Assembly: GCA_027625915.1 (NCBI GenBank)
Contig: JANTQA010000023.1
Span: 8,928,001-8,992,000, forward strand
Source: Anaeramoeba flamelloides
Lineage: Eukaryota; Metamonada; Anaeramoebidae
Direction: 5' to 3'
DNA length: 64,000 bases
Shown here: in pieces, positions 1 to 9,431 of the stretch
Numbering within the stretch: position 1 is the first letter of the stretch
Layout of the letters: each line of letters begins with the position of its first letter
The notes under the pieces: generated by a model
What the model saw: the letters and a program-made list of their open reading frames with translations, nothing else
What the model was told of the DNA's origin: nothing
Database searches by the model: none
Position numbers and translations under genes: made by a program

Positions 1-63
1 TTTACAGAATTTAACTAATACACAAAACAAGATGTGTTGTGAAGATATAATTAAGAGGGTAAT

Positions 64-609
64 ATAAACTCTTTTTCAAAAATTGTGACTCAGGTGAAAT
101 AATAAATTGATAAAAAAAATTTATCCTTTAGTATTCAAGAACAACGAATAACTTAATATGATTTGTAATTCACTTTTAAGTCATTCTAAATCTATAAAAG
201 CCTGATATATTAAAAATTAAAAAAAATAAAACCAAAAACTAAAAAAAAGTGAGTCACAATTTTTGAAATGAGCATTACCAGATTTTTTATTACTGAACTT
301 TCACTGAAAAAAAGTTGAACAACAATATTTTTTATGAATAATTAAATCCATTTTCAAAGACACTACATAGCCCCAATTTTCTTAGTGATTATTTGTCTTT
401 TCGAAGATCTCTTTTTTTTTACACATGATCTTTTTAAAAAAAAATAAAAAAAAAAAAAAAAAAAAAAAACCCAAAATTTGAAAAATTAGAAAAAATGATT
501 CTGATCCAAAAATTTGAAAATAATTTTTGTTAAGAATACTGGAATAAACCTTCAAAACAACCCCCATTAAGATTATAAAGTGAGTCAAAATTTATGAAAA
601 ATAGTTTAG
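64..609. mobile_element. Non-autonomous inverted-repeat element, TAAAC-end group
   Basis: Ends are inverted copies: the left end reads TAAACTCTTTTTCA then AAAATTGTGACTCA, and the right end near 579-609 reads back as TAAACTATTTTTCATAAATT followed by TTGACTCAC. A second, internal copy of the right end lies at 249-277, so a shorter 0.2-kb element may be nested in or derived from the longer one. No transposase is visible. A poly-A/T stretch near 440-470 lies inside. The end motif is shared with elements at 12.9, 39.1, 41.7 and 58.8 kb. Confidence 0.6.
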
Positions 610-1182
610 AATAATTACATATAAACAGGAAAGAGGGTATTTTAAATACATTTTGTAAGGGGTTTAAGAGACTATTGAAAGATTAAAATGTAATTTTTTG
701 ACATAAAAAAGAGATCAATTTCATTTTTTGAATTTGTATAAAAAATCATTTTATCTTAGAAATTTAATTCTTATGAAGGGGTTTTTGAAACAAAAAATTT
801 TAATATTTTTTTATCAGTTTGAATTAATTCAAAATCTTGCCAAAAAGGGTTATTTAAATCTGAATTGGGTTGTAAATGTATTATTATTGGCAAATGCCCA
901 AGTGTGAAAAAACAGAACATTGTTAAATTTTGGTATGGGTTAAAGGTTGTTAACATGGGATATTTATCTTGATTTGTTCGAGAAAGGTACATAGTTGATC
1001 TTTAGTGGTCACATATAATAGAGGTTTTAGAAACGAAAAAAGTGTATAACAAAAAATCTAAATATTTTTAAACAATAATGCCCCAAAACTTTTTACAAAT
1101 ATAATAAGATCACAAATAAGGCACAATATAATCATAAAAGAGTTTAAAAAAAAAAAATAATTGAAAAATTCAGATACTTTAG

Positions 1183-1735
1183 GACTGCTTCCCCACCATT
1201 GAGGTTCGTTTATTATGCTTTTCCATGTTCACTCCCCTTAAAAGTATTTTCAATCTGGATAAATTGGGCAAGAAATTTGACCAAAAAAAAAATTTTTTTG
1301 TCATCTTTACCTTTTCACTTACTCTTATTTTCAATCATTTTTCTTTGATATTCAATGAAAAGGAAAGTAAATTGATAATAACAAAAAATAATATTTGCCA
1401 AAAAATGGTCTTGAGGATTGTAAAGTGTAAGTTCAAATTTAAGAATATTCCAAACTTGAAAATACAATTGTAAAAAAAATGTATAGGATGGCCAAGAAAT
1501 TACTGAGAGTTCAGAAAGTTGAAATGGAAATTCTTAAATATTAATATCAAATTTTATCATCATCTAACAAGACAAAAATTGTGTAAATTGTCAATATATG
1601 AAAATTTCTCATTTTTTGATAAAGAATTTCACAGTGTTTAAATATTATTGAGATTTCTCAACTCTTCCAAGGGTGTTTCTATATATTATCACACTACTTT
1701 AACCTGGAAACCTTGTCCTTTACCTTATTTTTTTT
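1183..1735 (+). repeat. Direct repeat unit, copy 1
   Basis: This stretch is repeated in the same orientation at 2459-2990. Shared landmarks are GGACT-CCCAC at the start, TTGTCATCTTTACCTTTT near 1298, and GTTCAGAAAGTTGAAATGGA near 1509. Identity is broken by many small changes, so the duplication is old. Each copy is followed by a copy of the 230-bp hairpin element (2133 and 3023). It has no convincing coding content; an 82-codon open frame here is A/T-run sequence. Confidence 0.65.
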
Positions 1736-2132
1736 CAACATAAAATGGTAATATAAAAATCATATGTGTTCATTTTCTTCAAGAAAAGTATTGTAAAATA
1801 GAATTTTTTTTTGCGTATTATTTAATTAATCAGGGTATGCTTAGGGAAACAGTCAGACCATAAGTTATTATACTAATTGTTAAAAAAATAAATGTTCTAA
1901 AATTTTCGATTCGGCTTTCCAAAAATTGTGGCAAAGATCAAAATCAATTCAAATTATTTAATTCTGTTAATCCGTATATTCTTGTTTTGGTATTGGAAAT
2001 TGTGCAATTTGATGATATATGGAATTATTGTTTTATTGTTCATTTATTTATTGCTAAAAGTTATATGAAATTTGAATCTTTTTATTTTGTAATTAGGATA
2101 ATTTAGAGATGAAGGATTCAATCTCTATTATT

Positions 2133-2362
2133 ACTATTTGTTTCAAAATAAATAGAATAAAATTATTATTCAGCATTCCCAAAAAAGGAATTTATAAATC
2201 TTTTTACATTTCAAATTTTTGATATCTTAAAATCAACATAAATTATTACTTCTCCTTTGAGAATTGGGCACTGTTGCGTTTTATATATGTTGGTGTGTTG
2301 GTATGTGTTTATGGGAAAGTTGAATGAAAATATTGATCTTTTTCTTCTCCAATTAACAGTAT
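2133..2362. mobile_element. 230-bp hairpin MITE-like element (copy 1)
   Basis: The left arm starts CTATTTGTTTCAAAATAAAT and contains ATTCAGCATTCCC. The right arm holds GGGAAAGTTGAATGAAAAT and ends with a degenerate TTTGCAACAAATA-type complement. The two arms face each other over about 100 bp of spacer. Sister copies lie at 3023, 4918 and 55977. It is non-coding. Confidence 0.65.
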
Positions 2363-2458
2363 TTCTTATCATAAATTTGTTGTTGGATTAATCTGAGCTC
2401 TATTTTTTGTACTAAAATTCAATAAAATATAATTGTTTGTAATTTTTGGCACGTTAAG

Positions 2459-2990
2459 GACTACGTTCCCACCCTTGTTGGGGTCAAGTAATTGTGTTAT
2501 TTCACTTTCACTTCTCACAAAAAAAATTCACATGTGAGAAATTGGACGAAAAAGAAAAAAAAAATTTTGTCATCTTTACCTTTTGACTCTACTTTTTTTC
2601 AATCTTTTTTCAATGGAAAGGAAAATTGAAAACACAAAAACAAAGAATTGACAAAAAAGGCTTTTGATGATTTTTAAGTGCATTTCAAATTTGAGAATAT
2701 TTCAAACTTATAAAAGCAAGTGTATAAAAATATGTATAACAGCTCAAGAAAATTGTGTGAGTTCAGAAAGTTGAAATGGAAATTCTAAAATATTAAAATC
2801 GAAATTTAACATGATCTAAAAAGTAAAAAATTGTAAAAATTGTTGAAATAGTGAAAATTTGCAATTTTTTCTAAAAGAATTCCCAGTTGACAAATATTAC
2901 TTGGATTACATAACTCTTTCAAGGGCGATTTTAGATCTTATTTCACTGTTTTCACCTCAAAACATAGTCGGTAAGTTCATCTTTTTTTCT
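2459..2990 (+). repeat. Direct repeat unit, copy 2
   Basis: Diverged second copy of the unit at 1183-1735, in the same order and orientation, again followed by the 230-bp hairpin element. Copy 1 carries about 0.4 kb of extra sequence (about 1736-2132) before its hairpin that copy 2 lacks. Confidence 0.65.
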
Positions 2991-3022
2991 CTCTTTTCAT
3001 TTATTTAAGGTGAAACATTACT

Positions 3023-3248
3023 ATTTGTTGCACAATAGATTGAACAAAATTTTCATTCAGCTTTCGGAAAAAGATTTGTAAATAGTGTAAAATTTTAAAA
3101 TTTTAATTACATAAATTAGCTTAAATGATTAAAACCTTTTTATAATTGGATTTTTGATGACTTATTTGTGATAATTTTTGTATATGTGATTTTTTTTTGG
3201 AAAGTTGAATGAAAATTTTGATCTATTTATTTTGCAACTAATAGTTAT
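3023..3248. mobile_element. 230-bp hairpin MITE-like element (copy 2)
   Basis: The left arm is CTATTTGTTGCACAATAGAT then AAAATTTTCATTCAGCTTTC. The right arm is GGAAAGTTGAATGAAAATTT then TTTATTTTGCAACTAATAG. This is the cleanest pair of arms in the family apart from copy 3. It is non-coding and ends about 335 bp beyond the stop codon of H3. Confidence 0.75.
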
Positions 3249-3582
3249 ACATTTGGAGTTCATTTGACAACTATGCTTTTTATACCCAAGTAATATAAAA
3301 AAAATAATTCTAAATTTGATAGTGAAATTCGCCAAATTCTTGAATTTTTTTCAGTTGTTATATTATTGAAAAAATAAAAAAGAAGAACTAATGAAAAAAA
3401 AAATAAAAGGTATAGAGATTGTTTTCTCGACAAAACCAAATCACAAATAAAACAAAAAAACTTAAAACTCTCAAAACAATAAGATTTTAAAAGATGAATT
3501 AAAGTCGATTTTTTTATCAACCATTTTTTATTATTAAAAAGAATAAATTCAAAAAGAAAAAATCGAGAAAGAGTAAAACAAA

Positions 3583-4128
3583 TTAGAGTTTATCTCCTCT
3601 GATTTTAACAGCTAAAGAAAGATCTCTGTCCATGATAGTGACTCTTTTAGCATGGATGGCACAAAGGTTTGTGTCTTCAAGAACACCAACAACATAAGCC
3701 TCGGTGGCTTCTTGTAAAGCTGCGATAGCTGCGCTTTGGAAACGAAGATCGCCTTTGTATTCTTGTGCGATATCTCTGACGAGTCTTTGGAAAGGGAGTT
3801 TTCTTAAAAGTAATTCAGTGGATTTTTGGTATTTTTTGATTTCTCTCAAGGCAACTGTACCTGGTCTGTATCTTCTTGGTCTTTTGGTTCCCTTTTCTCC
3901 TTTAGCGCCTTTGGTTCCTTTTGTTCCTTTGGTACCCTTCGTTCCCTTGGTACCTTTTCTTCCCTTTTGTCCTTTTTGGCCCTTAGTTCCTTTCCTACCC
4001 TTTTGTCCCTTTCTTCCTTTTTGTCCCTTTTGTCCTTTTTTTGGTCCTTTTCCACCAGTGGATTTTCTTCCTTTTTGCCCTTTTTGTCCTTTGGTTCCTT
4101 TTTGTCCTGCGTGTTTGGTTCTTGCCAT
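3583..4128 (-). CDS. Histone H3 with expanded Gly-x-Lys tail
   Basis: Intronless, 181 residues, core nucleosome histone. The C-terminal fold is ordinary H3: [11 protein letters not shown] at about 87-97, [32 protein letters not shown], and [16 protein letters not shown] before the end. The start keeps ARTK, and RKSTGGK is present at 21-27. Between and after these lie 22 Gly-x-Lys triplets (5 at residues 8-22, 17 at 32-82; x is Q, T or R, once A, once E). They push the Tyr of YRPG to residue 87, against 42 in canonical H3 counted with Met, so the tail is about 45 residues longer. K4- and K9/S10-equivalents are recognisable; the canonical K18-K36 stretch is replaced. Codons are richer in G/C than the flanks. 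It is divergent from H4, and its upstream blocks are inverted copies of those before H4. No animal-type histone 3' stem-loop is seen. It could be a variant rather than the bulk H3. Confidence 0.97.
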   Translation of the reverse strand: MARTKHAGQKGTKGQKGQKGRKSTGGKGPKKGQKGQKGRKGQKGRKGTKGQKGQKGRKGTKGTKGTKGTKGTKGAKGEKGTKRPRRYRPGTVALREIKKYQKSTELLLRKLPFQRLVRDIAQEYKGDLRFQSAAIAALQEATEAYVVGVLEDTNLCAIHAKRVTIMDRDLSLAVKIRGDKL

Positions 4129-4151
4129 ATTGAAAAATATTTTATAATTAT

Positions 4152-4370
4152 TAAAAAAATGATTTTATTTTTTGTCCAATTGAGTTTAAAACAAAATTTC
4201 AAAACAATTTATAATGATTAAAGACAATAAAAATAATGAAATTATTTATATATTATTTGTTCTTGCTTGGGTTATGATTATTTTCTTTCATTTATTGAAT
4301 TAAGTTTGAATTTAATAACAATTAATGCTTTTATAAAATAATCCAATAATTTTCCGATTTTATTTTTTTT
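4152..4370 (-). promoter_or_regulatory. H3 promoter blocks, mirrored before H4
   Basis: Two blocks upstream of H3 recur in reverse orientation upstream of H4. The proximal block, 4152-4200, lies 24 bp from the H3 ATG; in gene orientation it reads TTTAAACTCAATTGGACAAA followed by AATAAAATCATTTTTTTA. The distal block, 4262-4370, contains ATAATCCAATAATTTTCCGA (CCAAT-like) and TCTTTCATTTATTGAATTAA. Conservation in otherwise drifting A/T spacer suggests shared histone control elements. Function is inferred. Confidence 0.75.
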
Positions 4371-4917
4371 TATATTTACAAGATTTCTCAATAATTTTAA
4401 TCATTTACCATGAATCTATCAAACTACAAAGCTTCTCACCAAGATCCATTTTCACCCTAGACACCTCTTATTCGACGAGGAAATTGATTAAATATCATCA
4501 TTAACATTTTAAGATCAGATAGTGATCAAAAAACACCTACCAAAATAATATAATCTCAGTTTCAAAATAAAAACCAGTTGCTTTTTTTTCTTCTTGTCCC
4601 TTAATAACACCCAATTCACCACCCAATAGTAGACCTAAGTTCAAGACAATTTTGAAAGTAAAGGTCTGGTTATTTTCAGTAAAATTTAAATTATTCATAC
4701 AAATAGTTGAAAATGTTTCATCTATTTAAACCAAATTTTGAATTTTATTTTAGTTTTGAAGGAAAAAAATATCTCTTAATAAAACGATTTTCATTTTTTT
4801 CACTTAAATTTTATTTTCATTTGGATTAAAAACTTTTAAAAACAAGTTCAAGGAAAAAAAACATATAATTGTTGGACTATAGGTTTACTTTCAATTTTGT
4901 AAGAAAGTAAAATACCA

Positions 4918-5151
4918 TTAATTGTAAAACAAAATGGAAGAAAACTTTCATTCAGCTTTCCAAATACAAAATAACCATATCCAAAAATTATCACAAATAA
5001 GTCATCAAAATCTCCAATTCTAAAAGGGAAATTTATTGGTTAACCTGATTTATGGAATTGGAAATTGAAATGTTACATGATTTTTAAAAAATCTTTTTTT
5101 ATAAAGATTTATGAAAATTTTGTTCCATTTATTTTGCAACAAATAATAAAA
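4918..5151. mobile_element. 230-bp hairpin element inside the H3-H4 spacer (copy 3)
   Basis: The left arm includes AAAACTTTCATTCAGCTTTC and the right arm ends ATTTATTTTGCAACAAATAA. It sits between the two promoter blocks of the histone pair, so it splits the spacer without touching either block. Confidence 0.7.
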
Positions 5152-5417
5152 TGAATGAGAGATATTTGTAATGTTTCTAGGTCCCCACTTGGTGATAAAA
5201 TCGTTAATAGAACAAAATAATACTCATATTTACTAAAAGCCAAACAGAAATTTATTAATTAATTCATTACAAGTTTAAAATAGTTTATCCAACATTTTCT
5301 TAAATAATCTGATAAACTTTGGTAAGTAGTGGCGTGTTTATAATTTAAAGAGACACCACTTGATTTCTTTTTTTATCAACCATTTAAATTGAGAATTTTT
5401 TGTTTATTTGAATAAAA

Positions 5418-5638
5418 GTAAAAATAAAATCGGAAAATTATTGGATTATTTTATAAAAGCATTAATTGTTATCAAATTCTAACTTAATCGAATAAATGAA
5501 AGATAATAATCATACCCCAAGCGAGAATAAATCAATCCAAAAATATTTTCTTTATTTTAAATGTTCTTAATTGTTGACTAATGTTGTGAAATTTTATTTT
5601 AAACTCAATAGGACAAAAAATAAAATCATTTTTTTATA
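5418..5638 (+). promoter_or_regulatory. H4 promoter blocks, mirrored before H3
   Basis: The distal block 5418-5527 and the proximal block 5588-5638 are inverted copies of the H3 blocks, in the same order relative to the gene. The proximal block reads TTTAAACTCAATAGGACAAA then AATAAAATCATTTTTTTA and ends about 35 bp before the H4 ATG, a spacing close to that at H3. Confidence 0.75.
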
Positions 5639-5670
5639 TTTTAAACTTTTTTAAAAAACAATTTAATAAT

Positions 5671-5976
5671 ATGTCAGGAAAAGGAAAAGGAAAAGGAATG
5701 GGAAAAGGTGGTGCCAAAAGAAGAAAAGCAATTCTTGAATCTGTCAAAGGGATCAGTCGACCAGCTATCAGAAGATTAGCCAGAAGAGGTGGTGTTAAAA
5801 GAATTTCAGCAACAATCTACGACGAAGTCAGAAACGTTCTCAGAGCCTTCCTTGAAAATGTTGTTCGTGATGCTGTTACCTACACTGAACATGCAAGAAG
5901 AAAAACAGTTACTGTTTTGGATGTTGTTTATGCTTTGAAAAGACAAAGAAGAACTGTTTATGGGTATGGTGTTTAA
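5671..5976 (+). CDS. Histone H4
   Basis: Intronless, 101 residues, core histone that pairs with H3. Clear H4 landmarks are [45 protein letters not shown] and [17 protein letters not shown]. It is two residues shorter than the usual 103 (with Met). The N-terminus reads [13 protein letters not shown], so the residue normally Arg3, the PRMT1 methylation site in other eukaryotes, is Lys here, and the tail has one Gly fewer. The segment after the tail (ILESVKGIS) diverges from the usual VLRDNIQGIT. The start is fixed by the SGKGK motif and the promoter block just upstream. It lies 1.54 kb from the divergent H3. A normal AATAAA lies shortly downstream, which suggests polyadenylated mRNA (inferred). 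Confidence 0.98.
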   Translation: MSGKGKGKGMGKGGAKRRKAILESVKGISRPAIRRLARRGGVKRISATIYDEVRNVLRAFLENVVRDAVTYTEHARRKTVTVLDVVYALKRQRRTVYGYGV

Positions 5977-6118
5977 ATTATTCCATTATCTTCTTTCTAA
6001 TTTGATTTTGAAAGATTTCATATAAATAAAAACATCTTTTTATTCATCTTCTGTTTAATAAACCAAAATAAACTCGTTTAAATTTCTTTTTGTGTTTTGT
6101 TGATTTCATTTTATTTTT

Positions 6119-6588
6119 ATTACTGTTGAGAGAAAAATGTTTGACAAAGAAAAATGGTAGGACAGCATTTTTAATTGGGAACATTACTGAAAATGATTTT
6201 TAATTTCAATCGTTTGAGAAATAACTAAAGAAAATAACAATAATCTACTTGCTAGAATAAGGATTAATGTAATTCTACTTTTTCAAAACCTTATCTCTTA
6301 TAATCTAAATCAAGTGTAAAAATTACCATTTTCAGAATTAATAATAAAACTTTACTACAACTTGGATTTTTGTTAAAATAGCTTGATCTACTTTAGTTAT
6401 CAACCATTCAAATGAAATTTCTACGCAAACCACCGATTAGTGAACTTGTAACACCTTTAAACCTGTATTTATATAAAAGTCACCTAGTTATCAATAGGAT
6501 TTGATTTTCAATTTTACTAATGTTCCCAATTAAAAATGGTGTACAACTATTTTTTCTGTGTCAAACATTTTTCTCTCAACAGTTACTC
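6119..6588. mobile_element. Inverted-repeat element with arms of about 75 bp
   Basis: The left arm begins ACTGTTGAGAGAAAAATGTT and includes TTTTTAATTGGGAACATTA. The right arm (about 6515-6588) carries the exact reverse complement of both motifs. It is about 470 bp long with no coding content. It lies 140 bp downstream of H4 and could supply its 3' flank. I saw no second copy. Confidence 0.75.
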
Positions 6589-9431
6589 GGATTACCAGGA
6601 TAATTGTATTTTTTTTTTTTATTTTTTTATTTATATCGCTCTGCTTTGTAATTCGAACAACAAAAATCTCTTGAAAGAAAAGAAGTCCTCAAAACAAATT
6701 AAAATTTTATTTATTTTTACCCTTCTTCAAAAGTACTTTTAAATTCAACAAAAGTTTTCTAGTTTTCATCGTTAAGAGGCTTGTCACTTTTTGAGAATTT
6801 TCTTTAGACTCACGAATTCGTATTTCACCAAAAGGTGAATGAAAAGGCGAATAACTCTTTGATTGAAAAAAATGAAAAAAAAAATCTCATGGGATCTGTG
6901 GGTAAAAATTGTGAAATAACAAAATCAAAAAATTCTAAAAATAAAAAAAAAGTTATCAAGATTTCTCAATTTCAAAAAATCAAATTCTATAAAATAGTTG
7001 AATTCTTGTTTTATTTTTTTTTTATTATTTATCCAGAAATAGAAATTAATACTTTAAAAATGTTTTTTCAAATACAATAAAATAAAAGAAGAAAAATTAT
7101 TAAAATAGTATAACCCTTTTAACCACTTTTCATGGCATTCTTAAAGAATTAAAATTATTAATATCAAATTTAAAAAAATTACCAAAAAATTTAGACAAAA
7201 AAAGACACACAAAAGTTCTTATTAAACAAAATACACATCCAATCTTTTATCCAATTAATGAAAATCACCAAAATTATAGTTTTTGCTAGGATTTTTTCAT
7301 ATTTGGAAGCTCTTCTAGTTAGAAAATTAAATGTAATAAAGAATTAGTATGAATATAAACCATTAAATACGAAATACTTAAAATAGTAACCCACCACCCC
7401 TCTAAAATGAAATAAATAATATTTCACATGGTAAGAAGTAAAAAAGAGAAAAATAGAAATACCGATTTTTCCCCAAATCAGCGAGTTATTAAACAAATGA
7501 TCTGGTTAAAGGGATATAACTTTCATGATTACCAGTATCACTACCAGTTTAAAAGATTATTGATTCAAGATTTGGTGTTAGAATTAAAGTTTGTATGAGA
7601 ATTTTTTTGATTATTTGAAACCTTTTTTTTCGATACAAATTCAAAATTTACCTTGAAAAGGTTCAAATTTCAAAATTTCACTGAACAAGGCATTTCCAAA
7701 TTATTTTCAAAGATCATGTGTTTTACTATGAACCGGCCAATGCACCCGAAATAGTTTAGAGGGGACTAGTATCAATATCAAAAATTAGATTGATTACATA
7801 GTTGCTTTGTTTTTTTCAAATATTTTTGATCAATTAAGGTTTTCATTCAAAAATTTGTAGACAAATACGAAACGTATACATTGTAAATTTGAATAGTTTA
7901 TTTGGTGATTTATTTTGGTTTGTGGCCAAATTTCTAAAATATGAAAACGTTTAATAAAAAAGTAAAATATTTACAAACATTCAAGTTCTTTGGATCTTTT
8001 ATTCACAGATTTATATAAATTATTTTTGAAAATAAAATCTGGGTATTTATTGGAAAATATATATTTATTTTTTTGATCTGTTGTGAACTCCACTAGTAAC
8101 TGTGATGTAATTTTGCTAGTATTTAATCACATGTAAAATTTTTGACCCTAGTAGGGTAAAATTTTAACTATGTACCAAAATTATAAAATAATAATAAAAA
8201 TATACTTTCGAGTACATTTGATCGGATTAAATTTTGAATTTAATTTGTAACAAGTATTTTAGTTCAAAAAATTATTATCAAAAAAAAAAAATATTATTTA
8301 AAAAACATATTTTTTTTTTTCTCGGGTTTCCAAAATACATACTCAAAAAGTGATATCTTAATATTTCAAGTTTTTTATTTTTTGAGAAATTGACTAATTT
8401 AGTAAAAAACCTTAAAATTACAAGACACCGCTTTTTGCACATGTGAAAAGGCTGATCAAAATAAAAAATAAAAAAAATTCTTGTTTTTTTGGAAATAATC
8501 TATTTTTTCTTCAGGTGATATTAGAATAAGGTAAAAAGGGGCAACTAATTTTTTTAGTAAATATAATATATATCAAGTAATATAGATCTGAAAAATATGG
8601 CATCATTTTTGATATTTTTTTAAATATTTTTACTTGAGAAAAATAACATAGACATAGTCCTTAAAACTATATTTTTTTGAAGAGTTTTAATGATAAACAA
8701 GTACACTATTTTTAAAAATATATAACTCTCAATAAGTTTATAATAACTCAAAAAATTTTTTAAAGAGTGGTTTGAATGGAGAAACTTCTTTTCCCAAAAA
8801 TACCTATGTTAACCTTTCATCTAATACTAACGGATCTAGCATTTCGTCTTCAGTTTTTCTTAACCTTTTAAATCACAAAACGTGTTCCACATTTTTTTAT
8901 TGTGATGTAATTTTTTTGTGAACATTTTTAGTAATAAAAAAAAGTAAAAATCACCTAATATCCCCAATTACTCAAAAACTGTCTCATTGACACACAACAA
9001 TTCACCAACTCACACCTGAACAAATGATTTTCAAATTTCTGATCTGAAAAGAGTGTTTTTATATTCGAGATCACAATAAATTAAGAGAATGATTTGGTTT
9101 CTAGCCCTTAAAAAAAGATTATTTTCATTTCTTTCAGTTAATTTCGTTCTGATGATGATTTACCCTTTGTAGTTCCAAATGAAAAGTGTCAATAATTTCT
9201 ATACAAAAGTTTCGTTAATCAGAAAAATATGTCAATTATTATTTTTTTCATTTTTTTCTTTCTTTGTGATTTTACAAAACCTTTTTTGACAACAACCAAC
9301 CAAACTTCACAAAAAAAACATAATTTATTGAACTATATCTTTCTCACAGAAACAGACCTATCCCAAGATGACAAACAAAATTTTGTCAACAATTTTTATG
9401 TTTTTGAAACAGTCTTATTCAAAAATTGAAA
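6589..9431. other. Gene-free spacer
   Basis: Very A/T-rich sequence between the inverted-repeat element and the ARF-GEF gene. Open frames up to 81 codons are made of A/T runs and show no family motif. No repeat copy was recognised here. The last few hundred bases should hold the ARF-GEF promoter, but no element stands out. Confidence 0.5.

Noticed and set aside
3704-4221. Open frames of 131-147 codons on the plus strand opposite H3, and a second minus frame of 118 codons
   Set aside because: They are shadows of the three-base periodic G-x-K repeat; their products are Pro/Phe/Ser or Lys runs with no independent motif.
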